A stretch of 64,000 nt of DNA from Citrus sinensis (GCF_022201045.2 NC_068563.1:3100001-3164000); one strand, 5' to 3'; shown: positions 24,287 to 37,047, counted from the first letter of the stretch. Numbers and translations: made by a program. The notes: a model not told the origin generated them from the sequence alone.

Positions 24287-26923
24287 ATGTCTCTTGTGAT
24301 CATCTTCCTCCTATGGTTCTTTAGCAGCCCTTTCGTTGCCCTTTCTCAACCTACAACTTCACCTCAAGGTATGCAAAATTAATATCCATTCCTTATTTGG
24401 CATGCATGCTTGGATTTGTAATAAAAGCATACAAGCAATGTACTTGAGATATGTAACAAAAACTTTGGTAGTTATCTCCTTATACGGCCATTCTGTTATG
24501 AGTTTATATGTAGTGTTGATTGACCCCAATGGTTGTATGCAGATTTCCTGTTAAGCTGCGGTGACACGGTCGGGCTAACAACGGGGAGGCTGAAATTTCT
24601 TCCTGATAAGGATTTCCAATTTCTTGGAAACACAACAACTTTGAAACAACCAGGCTTATTGCCCATATTATCAACACTTAGATTTTTCACAGAATTACAA
24701 GCCAGAAAATACTGCTATGTGTTTAACGTGACCCAAGGGGACAAATATTTAGTGAGAACAACTTATTATTATGGGGGTTTTGATGGAGGGACTCAGCCTC
24801 CTGTATTTGACCAGATTATTGGAGGGACTAAATGGAGCATTGTTGATACCGCGGAGGATTTTGCTAATGGGTTAAGCTCGTATTATGAGGTTGTTGTGGC
24901 AGCCGTAGGAAATAGCCTAAGTGTGTGCCTTGCAAGGAATAATGACACGACTTCTCATCCGTTTATCTCAGCTATTGAACTGTCAAAGCTTGATGATTCT
25001 TTGTATAATACCACCGACTTGAATAAGTTTGCACTTAGTAGTATTGCAAGGAGTAGCTTTGGAGATGATGCCCGTATTAGGTATGGAAACTCATTGCTTT
25101 TTTTTTTTTCTTTTTTTTTGGGGGGGGGGGGGGGGGGGGTGGTTGGTGTGAGTAAATTTTAGTGTCTTCTCATATTGGCTTTGAAATTTGGATATGCAAA
25201 ATGATTAATCCTCATTATGGAATCAAATGGGAAGTAGAAAGAGGGAAAGGAAAATGATGGGCTGCAATTAGCTTGTGAGGATACTGATATATCAATGTTT
25301 AACCATTTGATCCTAGCTTTCCAGATGATTTATTCAACCGGAAGTGGAATTCATTTAAGGATTTGAACCCCGTTGAGGAGAACAAGAACAAAGTGAACCC
25401 TGAAGATTTTTGGAACAAACCGCCAGCAAAAGCGTTCTTGTCATCAATCACTACAACCAAGGGAAAGCCACTCCAAATCCAGTGGCCACCAGGGCCACTT
25501 CCTAATAGCAGATACTACATTGCACTCTATTTCCAGGAAAATAGAGCCCCGAGCCCTGAGAGCTGGAGAGTCTTCAATGTTTCTGTAAATGGGAATACTT
25601 TCTTCAAGGATCTTAATGTCACAACCAACGGGGTCGCTGTTTATGGAAACGAATGGCCGCTGTCGGGGCAGACAAACATCACCATGACTCCCAGAAATGA
25701 CATGCCTGTTGGACCTATAATCAGTGCTGGTGAAATTTTTCAGCTTCTGCCTCTTGCTGGAACGACTTTCCCTAGAGACGGTAGTCAATTTTTCCGTACA
25801 ATTCTGAACCATTCTGCAGATTTGTTAATAAACAAATCTTAACTCATTTGGTTGTTTTCTAAAACATAGTTGCGGCAATGGAAGAATTGGCAAAACATTT
25901 TAAAAATCCACCTATTGATTGGAATGGAGATCCATGCCTGCCTTGGGAGAACTCGTGGACTGGAGTTACATGCACTAAGAGTAAACATACAAGAGTTGTC
26001 TCGATGTAAGTTCATTAAATTGATATTTCATACTATGCAGCAGTTGGTATGGATCTGACCACAAATTGTTTCTTTGTGCTCATGAAATTACAAGTATTTT
26101 TCCCTTGAAAAAATTAAGAAGCATTCTGTTTTTTTGGGAATCAATTTTGATTAGTTCTGTTTCTCTTATTATATGTTAGTGATCTTAAAGGCTTTGAGAT
26201 AACAGGGACTCTACCTGAAAGCATAGGCAATTTAACTGCACTCAAGCATCTGTAAGTAACCAAGTCTTTTCAATAATTCTACCAAGGTTAGTGGTTGGTA
26301 TTATTTCTAAGTGACGACAATAGATGTTAACTGGAATTATTGACATGCAGTCGGCTAGGAGGGAACAAGCTCTGGGGTCAAATTCCCGAAATGAAAACAT
26401 TGACCGCTCTAGAAACTCTGTATGTTCTTGATTGAGTATTTTTCTCATTTCTTCATAGCTTATGCACAATGCACTGATCAATTTGTGTTTATAATATGAT
26501 GTAGACATTTGGAGAACAATCAGTTTGAAGGATGGATCCCTCAAACGTTGAGCCAACTTCCCATACTTCGTGAGATGTAAGTTATTCAACATTGAGAAGT
26601 TACCTAAAGGCTATTTCATATAAATTCCCATACATTTCAATTCTAGCTAACTGGTTAATTTCGATGACCTGACTTGATAAACAGATTCCTTCAGAACAAC
26701 AATCTTGATGGACAAATCCCTGATGGCCTGTGGAAACCTGGATTGAATATTCAGTAAGCACAATCCTTTACTTACTTTCAAGATTCTTATGTTAAGAAGC
26801 TTGTGTATGCGTATATTGCATAATCTGCTCGGTTTCTCTGCAGCTTTTATTATTTACCTTAAATGCTGATTATGCTTTTGTTTCAGGGTGTCTCCTGGAA
26901 ATCGTCTAACACAACCTGCATAA
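24287..26923 (+). CDS. Secreted malectin-like/LRR protein (di-glucose-binding type, no kinase)
   Basis: Nine exons: 24287-24368, 24543-25080, 25317-25780, 25870-26005, 26180-26251, 26351-26419, 26505-26576, 26685-26753, 26887-26923; 512 aa. A signal peptide (MSLVIIFLLLWFFSSPFVAL) is followed by a malectin-like domain (LLSCGD, then RYYIALYFQENRAPSP) of about 330 residues. Next come the LRR N-cap (WNGDPCLPWENSWTGVTC) and about four LRRs, each largely on its own 69-72 bp exon (LGGNKLWGQIPEMKTLTALE, LENNQFEGWIPQTLSQLP). It ends at PGNRLTQPA with no transmembrane helix or kinase, so it differs from malectin receptor kinases. As I recall, it resembles At3g19230, whose neighbours also flank it here. 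The ligand is unknown; a cell-wall glycan or peptide is inference. Confidence 0.92.
25098..25139. repeat. Homopolymer block T12-C-T9-G20 in an intron
   Basis: A 12-base and a 9-base T-run, separated by one C, are followed directly by 20 G, just inside intron 2 of the malectin/LRR gene. Long G-runs are rare in plant DNA and the length may be partly a sequencing artefact. Confidence 0.7.
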
Positions 26924-28526
26924 TGCTAATGAAGGATGAGAGATAGCAACGGTACTTTCAATATCAGTTTAGGATTTAATTGGGAATTTTTCGTACTTAA
27001 TGATATTGTACAAGTTCAATGAAGGAATTCATTCTTATGGAGAGACAGCAGAGAGATCTACTGTCATTTCACTTCTTTGGTTCGAAAAGATTCTGCTTAT
27101 TTCTGTACCTTCCATCTGAATCTATGATTGTACTTGAATCCTAACATTAAAATCAACAGACTGCAGCAAGTGAAGAATGTGGTCAAAGCACAACTGAAAT
27201 TGAAAGAACAATTGATTAGGCTTTTGTTAAGAGGCATGATGCAGATATATGTGTTCTAATATAGCTCTTTTTGTACAACTTATAGTTGCAAACTGTATTT
27301 AATTCTTTGCAATCTATTTGATATGTCCTTGTTAAAAACTAATATTAATCATCTGCAATCATCTGCTTGCTGACTACAGACATCAGATCGTTTATATATG
27401 CTACAATTTACCCTTTGTGACTCTTTAAGATGCTACATACCGACTTGACACACTCTACATTGTTTTGAAAATTGATTTTAGCTGGCTTTACAAAGACCAG
27501 TGTGGCTAGTAAAACTCGAGGCATTTTGTTGGCAATCTCTATCCAAATAGAATAGAAGGATGGAATCAGAATGATGGAAATTATGCTGTAGTTTCACTTC
27601 TTGACCGTGTTTTCTATCCACCCATTTGAGCATAGGTTCCCAGCAGTAAAAGGATATGAAAAAGAAGATCCTCACAGTCATGGGGGTTTGAAGAAATAGA
27701 ACGAGTGTGTTGCACAGGAACTGCCTGTAATTTTCCCTCACGTAACCACCACTCTGCTAATTGTTTTTGGCTACTTCCGCAAATTCTATCAAGCTACCTT
27801 CAGTCAAAAGTTTACCCTTTATGGTGGCAAAATTGCAGCAGCTTTCATCAGCACACCAATGGTGATGAAATTCGGATGTTCAGCATTAAATTTTTAATAT
27901 CCCCGATTTTATAGAAAAAATTAGTGTCAAGTCCTTATCTAGATTCCCAGAAGGCCCGCGTTGTGATCTATCAGTAGATTATAATCGTAAAGATGCTGGT
28001 ATCTTGGCTTGGACTTCATTTATTCCTAAATCAAATTCTCGTTGCTGAAAGCACCCTACAAATCTCTGAAAACGCCTGACAAATCTTAACAGCTTTACAA
28101 ATAATTAATGTGACTGCCCAAGTACTTGAAACAAGTTCCTCAGTCCAGGTTCTGTCTGAATCATCATTCGCCAACAACATTGTGCGTTGATCTTTTGATA
28201 CATGTTCGAATCAGAATGACGAGTCTCGTCACAAATTGTCACTGTTAATCAAAATGAATGAAAATAAACACAATACATCAGGTCAAGGGGAATGTGAAGT
28301 GAACAAGGTGTCGTTTGGATTTTAAAAAAAAAAAAGGGAAAACAGAACATAATTTTCAAAATGTGGGCCCCGTCTAATCCTCTGTGTAAAAATCTACATC
28401 CAAAGACCTTGGTGAAATTGAATGCTACTTCGAATCAAACCTCAGACGAACTGTTTAGATTTTTTCCCGAAGTTCCATTTTTTTTTTCCCCCTCTGTTTC
28501 ATTAGCACTTGCAGCTTGCATAATTT
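26924..28526. other. Intergenic DNA, malectin/LRR 3' flank to SCO2 promoter
   Basis: Presumed 3' UTR first. A minus-strand open frame at 27478-27741 and a plus-strand one at 27705-27914 have no motif I recognise and are probably not genes. The last ~150 bp before 28527 is the SCO2 leader. Confidence 0.35.
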
Positions 28527-31500
28527 ATGTACTCAATAAGCCATGCAAGCTCTATCTCCTTTCCTGCAAAACCCGCCACCACCTTCCGCTGCTTCGCCGC
28601 CAGCGACATCCCAGCTGGACCCAATTCCCTGAGATGGCCTCACTTCCCCTCTGCAGCTGACATCAGCATCCGGGTGGGCCCGGACGCTGAGGGAACCGCA
28701 GTCGGTGGCTCCCACGGCGGCGTGAAAGTGAATGCGAAGGAGAAGAAGTGGTCGAGAAACAGAGAAAGTTACTTGACTGATGACAGTGAACCGCTTCCAC
28801 TTCCCATGACTTATCCTGATTCATCCCCGGTCCCACGTGAGGAGATTGATAAACGGCTTAGATGTGACCCTGAAGTTCAGGTATTGTTCACTCATTTCAT
28901 TGTCTTTTTTTATTAATCTTGTGTTGAGATGCTTTGATGCTTTCGTTGTGTTTTGTGCTTTGTGTTTGTGCGTGTTAATGTGCTTTGCATTGAATTAATG
29001 ATGGTGGCTGAGTGGAAATTAGCATTTTTGTTGAGTTTGTGAGATGGATTTGATGTTTTAGGAGCTGAATGACTTGCATTAGCTTAACTGGAATTGATTC
29101 TTTCTTCATTTTTGGGTTCTTGTGAGTGCTAAAACGTGGGGAACCTTGATACGAGGGTCTTCATAGACTTGAGCTGGATGCAATCTTGAACCCAGAAACT
29201 GAAGCCCGTGCATTATGGCCCTAGCCTAGACAAGTTCTCTCCTTTCTCACACAATTGTAACTGGAATTGAAGAGCTGATCAAGCGTCAATTCAATTGGCA
29301 GTTTCGACTTCAAGTTCTTTGTGAACAGCTAAGGAATTGATATGTAAAAGTGACATAGTTAACAATTGTAAAGCATAGTTGGTTGAGAAAGGCATTTGTT
29401 TTGGCAACTGTTTTGTTTCTAATGATTAGTGTACATATCAACTGAAACAATTTAACAGCAATGGCCTAAGACGGTCATGTTGTTTGTTAGGCTGGGGCAC
29501 TGCCCAGTTGAAAGCCTGAAGTTGAGTTTAGATTGCATGTGAGCTCATGTGGGTGCATCCCCGTCTCAATGCATTGGTTATTCCTATTTATAACCATGCA
29601 TAACTAGTATAAGTATCTTTAATACTTTCTTTTTTAAGTGGTTCGATGGGCACTAATATCAGTGTCTTGTTTGTCAGTATTGTTGCTGGAATTTGTGTTT
29701 GATTTATTGCTGCATGTGTAGGATTGTAAGGAAGTCGTTTATGAATGGACTGGGAAGTGTCGAAGTTGTCAAGGGTCTGGATATGTCAGCTATTATAATA
29801 AAAGGGGGAAAGAGATTATCTGCAAATGCATACCTTGCCTTGGAATTGGTATTTTTCTTCTTCTTTATCACTGAAGTTCATTCAATTGGTAAACTAAAAG
29901 AAGAAACGTGACTGGCTTAATTTTATATGTCATTTGGACTTCACTTCCCATTTGTGGTTAATTCGGAGAGACATAAAGAGCTTTTCACAAACAAAATGTA
30001 ACTTAAAAAAAATAAAATAAAATAAAAGAAGGACAGGAGAAAGCCCAAATCTACTTTTAAGCTCCTACTTTCCTCAAGATTGGAATGCGGGTGGCCAACC
30101 AAAGAAAACTAGTTGTAAACCACTTAGTCAAGCCCCTGGGGCAAACAAATGTTATAGTTGTTAAACATATCAAAGAATTTGTTGCCAAAGCTCTTGAAAT
30201 TAAGGTATATTCATCAGAATTTTCTTTGTAAACACCTTTAGTTTTCATTCAGTAACTTATTAATAATATTGAATGCTGCAAAGGTAAGATTTCTTCCATC
30301 TAAATTCAACCAAAGAATCACTAAATAGTTTGTTAAACCAGTTCATATTGATAAAAAAATGTAAAAGACATTGTGTTGTAAATGGATATGGAAGAGGTTT
30401 ATTATTATTAAAAAATGTAAAAGACATTGTGTTGTCAAACATGAAACTTATATTAATAAGTGTTTGCTAGCAGTTTGAATGCTGACTGAAGGTCCATGTA
30501 TATTTTATTTGTTAATGTGCAAAATAATGTTTTATCTCTCTTTTGTGCACTCTTACTATGACTTCAGTCATGCATTTTTTTTCCTTTTTCAAATTTCTTC
30601 TACAGTATGGAAGTTGCGATTTAATTACTCTTTAATCTTAAGTTGACTTGGTTTATCCTTATTATGGAACGCAATCTATTATTGGTAAACAAGTATAGCT
30701 CTTATGCAAAGTCCTTGTTATTCTTTTTAGGAGAAATTTTCTTTCGCTTTATATTTACATTTTTGCTGTGTACACTGTTCTTGTACTAATATCGATATGC
30801 TTCCTTCCTCCGAAAATGTGTGATGATGTAGTGCATGTATGGAAATACAATGACCTTTAACATACCATAGCTGATTCAAGCTTTGTTGAAGGTGACTTAG
30901 ATATAGAGTGGACCACAATGGCCCAGTTTTGCCTTGAACTGTTATATTTACCTACCATATTTTTCCTTATCCTCAATACTTAACTTCTTAATCTTGAGGA
31001 GAGAATGCTATGAATGAATCTGCCATAACCTTATTCTGGATCAGTTAACCTCATCCTGGCATATGTTGATCACCCATTCAATGAATTATTGAGTATTTGA
31101 GTACTGCATGAGTAGCTCTTTACTTTTGCAGAATACATATTATGGCTTTTCATTGGTGAGTCTTGCAGGTTCTGCTTTTAAGAATTTTCTCTTCTAGTTG
31201 AACTACTGTCTTTTTAATAGTTATCCATAGACCCTGGTGGTCACAACATGCTTGGAGCAGAATAACGATGTACATGTTAAAGCCTTTTCAATTAATTGGA
31301 GGAACACTTCAAAATTTTGAGAAGCAGGTGTTCTACGAAACACTTAACCCGATTGAAACTATTCTTTTGAGGAGACAAGGTCGATGTCTTTAGAGCATTA
31401 AGAGTCTATTTCATTTACAGAATATTCAACATATTATTCTCCTCTTCACTTTTTCCTTCTCATTCAGTGAACAATCAATAGTGAAATTTTTACTGAGTTA

Positions 31501-32484
31501 AACTCATTTGTATCTGTACATAACTCTTACCTTGCATTCACAAGGGAAAACACGAAAAAGATTAACTTATATCTAATGTAAACCTCAAGTTGTTCAGTTT
31601 CAGAAGCTTTGGTTACTATGATGAAGTTAATTCATTGAGTCTATAAGTCAAAACTAACCCATGTTCTTGGTTTCTGATTGGGGAGCCTTTGATAGTTGGA
31701 TTTTTTTGATTTGTTGAATGATAAATTGACTATGGGGAATTAGTGGTTGAATTTGTTTATTTTTTATGTTGATGTGCTTGGGGGATATCTGTGGGTCTCC
31801 ATGTTGTCCAGTGGACTAATACGGATTCCTAATTATTAAATGTGAATATCTTAATTAATCTCAAGTAGCATAATAAATGTTTGACGAGAATCTGGTATTT
31901 GGTTTTTATGCTTTATTTGTCTGTTCTGTGTGTATGAAGGTTGTCTAGAATGTTATTGTGGATGCAATCACTTCTTCCTTTCCACATGTCTGAGAACTTC
32001 AGACTCGTGTATGAGAATATTAGATGATGTGGAAGTTCTGTTAGAAGTTGATCTTATCAAGACATCTTTTCTAGTGGTTTCTATGGAATGCTTAAGCATT
32101 GGATGATTATTCTTCAATCCTTGGATACCAAGTTTCTGGACTCTGGTATTTGGTTTTTATGCTCTATGCATCTATTCCGCATGTATGCAGGTTGTCTAGA
32201 ATGCTATTGTGGATGCAATTAATTCTTCCTTTCCATATGTCTGTGAAGTTCAGATCCTTCTAGACATGTTTGCTGCTTACTAAGTTGCTAGGAACAGTAT
32301 CTGTATGAACTATTAACTATCAATCCAGAATATGTACGTGCACTTTTTTGCCTGTTGCATCATGTGTTTGACAAACCTGTAGTTAAAACTTAATATTGTC
32401 ATTATTGCAGGATATGTGCAAAAGATAACAGCGCGTAAGGACATTGAAGTAATGGAGGATTTGGATAATGGAAAACCACCTTGA
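28527..32484 (+). CDS. SCO2: Plastid DnaJ-type zinc-finger protein, SCO2/CYO1-like
   Basis: Three exons: 28527-28880, 29722-29848, 32411-32484; 184 aa. The N-terminus ([20 protein letters not shown]) is Ser/Ala-rich with few acids, like a chloroplast transit peptide. The C-terminal zinc domain carries CRSCQGSG (Cys131, Cys134) and [10 protein letters not shown] (Cys154, Cys157), a single DnaJ-type knuckle without a J domain, ending [18 protein letters not shown]2/CYO1 proteins act at the thylakoid with thiol-disulfide activity and are needed for chloroplast formation in cotyledons. Family naming rests on the layout, the length and the position between the At3g19230-like gene and RAD54, the neighbours of At3g19220 in Arabidopsis as I remember. 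Intron 2 is 2.56 kb and holds duplicated segments. Confidence 0.85.
31890..32257. repeat. Direct duplication inside SCO2 intron 2
   Basis: About 115 bp at 31890-31995 (TCTGGTATTTGGTTTTTATG, then GGTTGTCTAGAATG, then TTCTTCCTTTCCA) recurs at 32140-32257 with scattered differences. The copies are in the same orientation and separated by about 140 bp. A second small direct repeat (AATGTAAAAGACATTGTGTT) lies near 30356-30380 and 30413-30437. No function is evident. Confidence 0.75.
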
Positions 32485-32914
32485 CCCACTTCCCCGCCGC
32501 CCCCCTAACTCGGGAATATTTTTCTTGGTAATTGAAGAGTTTCATTTTTTCACTATCTCTGATTCGTCATGTGCATTAGCCTTTTCGGCTATAGACTGCA
32601 AAAAGGCAACTTCCTTACAGTGGAGAATTTGAATGACACAAGCAAGGAATAGATTTGTAACTTGATTACAGAATGTATTCTTATCTTAATGTTCTTTTTT
32701 TGCAACCGTTTCTTTGTTTATCCTATCTGCTACTTGAGAATCTTCTGTTGAATTGATGCTTTTCAACTTTTTGGTTAAGGAATAAAAGGTTACCAATCAA
32801 ATTGCCTTTATTCCATACACTTGTATTATATAATCATCCTATATGTATCCTAACAAGTATACAGGGCGGACATTCATTTGATAGAATAAGGTTTTGAGCT
32901 TTCTTGGTTTAGAC

Positions 32915-33472
32915 ATGTCAAACTTGAGCTTTCTCGATTTCCAGTACAAGATATCGAAAAATAAGTTTTTGAGAAAGCCATCCCGGTTGTTTTCATCACG
33001 AGACAGGCAAAATTCTAGTTTGTTACCAACTTTCCAGGCAGATAGAAATGAGATGAAACGAGTCTTTGATAGATTTGATTCCAACAAAGATGGCAAGATA
33101 TCGCAGATGGAGTACAAGGCCATACTGAGAGCGATTGGGCAAGCGAGCATGATAAGTGAAGTGCCAAAAATCTTCCAAGTTGTTGATCTGGATGGAGATG
33201 GATTTATTGACTTCAAAGAGTTCATGGAAGCGCACAAAAAGGGAGGTGGGATCAGAACCATGGACATACAGAGTGCTTTCCGAACATTCGACAAAAATGA
33301 TGATGGCAAGATAAGTGCAGAAGAGATTTTGGAAATGTTAAGGAGGCTTGGAGAGAGTTGCAGCCTAGAGGATTGCCGGAAAATGGTGAGGGCAGTCGAC
33401 ACTGATGGTGATGGCATGGTTAACATGGATGAGTTCATGACCATGATGACTCGGTCCATGAAGCTTGGTTAG
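32915..33472 (+). CDS. CML30: Calmodulin-like protein with four EF-hands, CML30 type
   Basis: Intronless, 185 aa. Four canonical EF loops are visible: 55-66 (DSNKDGKISQME), 91-102 (DLDGDGFIDFKE), 126-137 (DKNDDGKISAEE) and 162-173 (DTDGDGMVNMDE). Each has Asp/Asn at the metal positions, Gly at 6 and Glu at 12, so all four should bind Ca2+. The basic N-terminal extension (MSNLSFLDFQYKISKNKFLR) is characteristic of CML30, which has been reported in mitochondria. The ATG at 32915 was chosen because that extension is conserved. It converges on the DYW2-like gene with about 700 bp between, the pairing I recall for At2g15680 and At2g15690. Downstream targets are unknown. Confidence 0.92.
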   Translation: MSNLSFLDFQYKISKNKFLRKPSRLFSSRDRQNSSLLPTFQADRNEMKRVFDRFDSNKDGKISQMEYKAILRAIGQASMISEVPKIFQVVDLDGDGFIDFKEFMEAHKKGGGIRTMDIQSAFRTFDKNDDGKISAEEILEMLRRLGESCSLEDCRKMVRAVDTDGDGMVNMDEFMTMMTRSMKLG

Positions 33473-33675
33473 AGAAGCTATTCTAGCTCTTCTGTTCGGG
33501 CAAAGTGGGGCTGCTCTTGTTATTAATTATTTACCAGAAATGTTACCGTGATCCAAGTATTTTTAAATGTATATTTTCGCTAGTTTTTCTGCTTTAAAGT
33601 AGACTGATGTAGCAGCGTGCAACATGCATGTTCTTTCAGCAGCAATTCTCAACATCTCCGCTTTATCTTTGAACA

Positions 33676-33861
33676 TCACATAACTCTAATCTTGAAAAAA
33701 ATGACTTTCCAAAGTTACATCACATAACTTGAAAAAAATGACTTTCCAGAGTTCCAATTGAAGTCGGAAGTGAAAAAACATGCATCAGACTGCATTTCAC
33801 ATATAGAGCTGGTGGAAGTGAAGAAACATGCATCAGACTGTATTTCACGTATAGAGCTGGT
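33676..33861. repeat. Two adjacent tandem duplications 3' of CML30
   Basis: First, a unit built on TTGAAAAAAATGACTTTCCA occurs twice at 33676-33754. Second, a 48-bp unit containing CATGCATCAGACTG and ATTTCAC(A/G)TATAGAGCTGG occurs twice at 33766-33861 with few differences. Both lie in the convergent space between CML30 and the DYW2-like gene. Confidence 0.85.
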
Positions 33862-34170
33862 GTACGCGGTTTGTGATTATTGTTTTAGTCCAAAAGCCAA
33901 AAATATCTCCACTTACAGCATAGATCATATAAAAAGGCTTAAAGAGAAAGGAGCAAGTCAACACTTCAGTAGAATTTCATAAAATATTAGCAAATAGAGC
34001 ATAAAAAAGGAGCACAGTATTAAGCCAGTGAACATTTCATTTCCAACTACCAATAACAGTTCCTCTGTTCACACCAGCCCATTTAACTTCTCACAGATTT
34101 GGCATTTACATATAAAGCCCTATTTAGAAGGAATCACAGTGAATATGTATCGCATGTTTAACAAAGACTT

Positions 34171-36042
34171 TCACCAGTAATCTCCACAGGAGCACTTGCC
34201 ATCCTTGAAATGATGGAACCGTTTGTTGTCCCTGACAATCAATTCCCTCCCAACAATTCTGGACATGATCTTGATGGCATTATGACAGTCACCGCAAACA
34301 CGGAGATTCTTAATGATCCTAAGAGGCGTCCTAGCCGGAGTACTGATCAGACCGTATGCTATTGCCAAACGTTCACTGTGATAAAGCAATGCCTGCTCTT
34401 TGGCCTCCTGATCAATGTCATGAAGCACATATCTTGTATCAGGCACATAGGTTGATTCCTTCATTTGATTCAATGCTTTCAATTTTTCATCATCCCTGTA
34501 AAGAGTTGGATTCCGAAACTCAACAAGTCTACTCTTCCCATCAAGTATGCTGATTGCAGTACGCTTCTTTGGTGGTGGTGTAGGGATCTTTTTAGGGTCA
34601 GCCTTTGATGGGTCAAGATCAACCATCAACTCCTCAGCATGATCTTCCAAGTCAATATCCCCATGAATTCGAGCATAATTTCTCAAAGCTTCCCAAAACT
34701 CTGCAGTAGGTTCAAAAGGCAGTTTCTGTTCAATAAACTGCTGAGCTTCAAAAAGATGTCCGCATTTTCCAAGAACACCAAGCAGCCCCAGATAATGCTC
34801 AGTTCCTGGACTGATGCCGAACTCACTTTTCATAGACTCAAAATGTATAAAAGCTTCTTCAATAGCATCAGCACTGCCACAAGCTGAAAAAACTTGAAGA
34901 AAAGTCTGCTCATTAGGTTGCAACCCCAATTTTCTCATCTGCTCAAACAACTGCAACCCCTCATCTCCCAAACCGTTATCTGCATACCCATTTATCATCA
35001 AATGCCATGAATCCATACTCCTATCCGCCATGTGATCAAAAACCCTCCGTGCATCAGTCATACTTCCACACTTGCCATACATTTCAATCACTTTATTGTT
35101 CAAAACCAAATCTCCCCTAATCGTCGATTGCAAAAAGTAATCATGAACCTTCTTCGCATTCTCATACCACTTAGGATTGCCACACAAATCAAACAAAGTA
35201 TAGAAACAACTAGCATCCGCTTTAACTCCTTTATCCATCAGCTCAATAGCTTCCTTAACCTTCCCTTCCTGACACAACCGTGCCAAGTCAGCAACTGAAG
35301 GAGGCAGCACTTGATCACCAGCAGGACACTGATTCATGTTATTCGGGACATTGTTAAGCTGATTAGGGATTTGGTGACCCGGGGAGACCTGCTGATAAGA
35401 ATTTCTAGCTTGTGGGTAGCCCTGATTTTGTTGGTTGTTCCACTGATTCGGGCTTCTAGGTTGCTGGAAGTTCTGATTACCAGGGTTTTGATACTGATTA
35501 CTGTGTGGTTGTTGTTGATGAGGATAAACCTGTCCTTGATTAGGAGATCTCTGGCCCTGATAATTTGAGCGCTGATACTCCTGATTATTACTAGGGTTTT
35601 GATACTGATGATTACCCGGTTGATGTTGCTGAGGATAAGCCTGTCCTTGAATAGGAAGCCTCTGACCCTGATTAGGATATCCCCTATTCGGATAATTACG
35701 ATCACTGCTATACTGATTAGTAGCATATCCATGCCCTTGATTAGGATAACTTAGATGGTTGTTCTGTTCTTGCTGTGAGGCCCACTGATTGTTATTAAAA
35801 TTACTCTGATCGGGAAAAGCCCTAGAATCAGACAATGGTGACTGCGGTGGTTGTGGTGGTGGGGTATTGTACTCTACGGCTGACGTACTTAAGGTCTTTG
35901 CTAAACTTAGGGTTAGGGTTTTGCCGATAATATTGTTTTGCGGATGGTTCAAATAAGAATACTGAAGCGATGTGAATCGTACCTTCGTGAGAGAAGAGTG
36001 TCTTCGGCTTCGCAAGCATCTTATCGCCATGAGAGACGCCAT
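34171..36042 (-). CDS. DYW2: PPR-DYW protein, DYW2 type (organelle RNA editing)
   Basis: Single exon, 623 aa. The ATG at 36042 ([17 protein letters not shown]) is preferred over one 41 codons upstream because the family begins there and this stretch looks like an organelle presequence. An Asn/Gln-rich linker of about 200 residues (many NQGQ, QYQNP) precedes a short set of PPR motifs ([49 protein letters not shown]). The DYW domain carries [10 protein letters not shown] (HxE), CGDCHNAIK (CxxC) and the terminal CSCGDYW. DYW2 is known to supply a deaminase-type DYW domain to editing factors that lack one, with NUWA, in mitochondria and plastids. The linker contains an imperfect repeat of about 36 residues. 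Confidence 0.93.
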   Translation of the reverse strand: MASLMAIRCLRSRRHSSLTKVRFTSLQYSYLNHPQNNIIGKTLTLSLAKTLSTSAVEYNTPPPQPPQSPLSDSRAFPDQSNFNNNQWASQQEQNNHLSYPNQGHGYATNQYSSDRNYPNRGYPNQGQRLPIQGQAYPQQHQPGNHQYQNPSNNQEYQRSNYQGQRSPNQGQVYPHQQQPHSNQYQNPGNQNFQQPRSPNQWNNQQNQGYPQARNSYQQVSPGHQIPNQLNNVPNNMNQCPAGDQVLPPSVADLARLCQEGKVKEAIELMDKGVKADASCFYTLFDLCGNPKWYENAKKVHDYFLQSTIRGDLVLNNKVIEMYGKCGSMTDARRVFDHMADRSMDSWHLMINGYADNGLGDEGLQLFEQMRKLGLQPNEQTFLQVFSACGSADAIEEAFIHFESMKSEFGISPGTEHYLGLLGVLGKCGHLFEAQQFIEQKLPFEPTAEFWEALRNYARIHGDIDLEDHAEELMVDLDPSKADPKKIPTPPPKKRTAISILDGKSRLVEFRNPTLYRDDEKLKALNQMKESTYVPDTRYVLHDIDQEAKEQALLYHSERLAIAYGLISTPARTPLRIIKNLRVCGDCHNAIKIMSRIVGRELIVRDNKRFHHFKDGKCSCGDYW

Positions 36043-37047
36043 TTCTTCTGGTTTTAGTGAAAACGAACGATTTCCTAAAACCCCTAGAAAACCCTGAACT
36101 GAAATGGAGTGTAACAATGTAACTGATTTTGGATGATGGGTTTTGGTCTGTGTTTTTGGGCTCATACAGCATCTACTAAGGCAGCATGTGGACCGGACCC
36201 GGTCCAGATCGGTTGAAGAATGATCAGTAGTAACACTTTGTTTGGGGATCTTCTTCGTAGGTGAGGGGAAAGTCAGGAAAACCTTGTAATTAATTTACGA
36301 GATTAAATGGATTTTGGTAATTATTTCAGGAAAATATATAAAATGGAAGTCCACCTATTATAATTTATAAACCATCGTATTTATTTTAAAAAAACTTATG
36401 ATAATAGAAAGTAACTTTTTAAATTTTTTTATTGAAAAATATTTTAATTTGTAAGGAGTAATGCTACAATTCTCAAATAATATTTTTTAAAAATAAAAAA
36501 TGACAATTTTTTATTAAGATTCAAATAAATACAGTACATGAAGAACCTCAACTATCAGCAGCAACGACACAAATCATATCACAGTGACCTACGCCATTAA
36601 TAATCGTACAAGTTGATGAGAGTGCTGAAGTAAAGAAAAAGAAAAGAAGAAAAGTAATTCACTAGAGAGAGTAAAAAAAAAAAGAGAGAGAGAATTTGAG
36701 TTGCAAATTTATTTTTGAGAGAGAGAAAGAGGAGTTATCAAAATCTCGCAAGAAAAAAATTAAATAGTATTTTTATGTTTAAAATTAAAAAAAAAATAAA
36801 GTGAGGTGAGGTGAGAACATTCTTCATTAGATGATGAAATGCAATTATAAGTAATTTGTTTTGGTGCAATTTAATATTTTTCATAATAATATAATATACT
36901 TCGGAAAACTAAGACTATAGGGGGGCCCTTATGTTATTATCCCATGTCCTAATTTAATGCAATATCGGAACACTCACTTGTATCATTTGTGGTTTAGCGC
37001 CACAAAGGTGATTTGAAAAAAAAGCGCAAAAATTCTCAGTGTTGCTA
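36043..37047. promoter_or_regulatory. Divergent promoter region of DYW2-like and RAD54
   Basis: About 1 kb between two divergent starts. Mostly AT-rich with GA tracts near 36676-36732. Just upstream of RAD54 is a dyad, TTTGTGG (36986-36992) and CCACAAA (37000-37006), around a 7-base centre TTTAGCG. It could be a protein site or a 5' UTR hairpin; either is inference. Confidence 0.4.

Noticed and set aside
27478-27914. Possible gene remnant between the malectin/LRR gene and SCO2
   Set aside because: Open frames on both strands without recognisable domains or splice structure.
35311-35732. Ile-rich open frames on both strands
   Set aside because: They are alternative-frame readings of the DYW2 Asn/Gln repeat.
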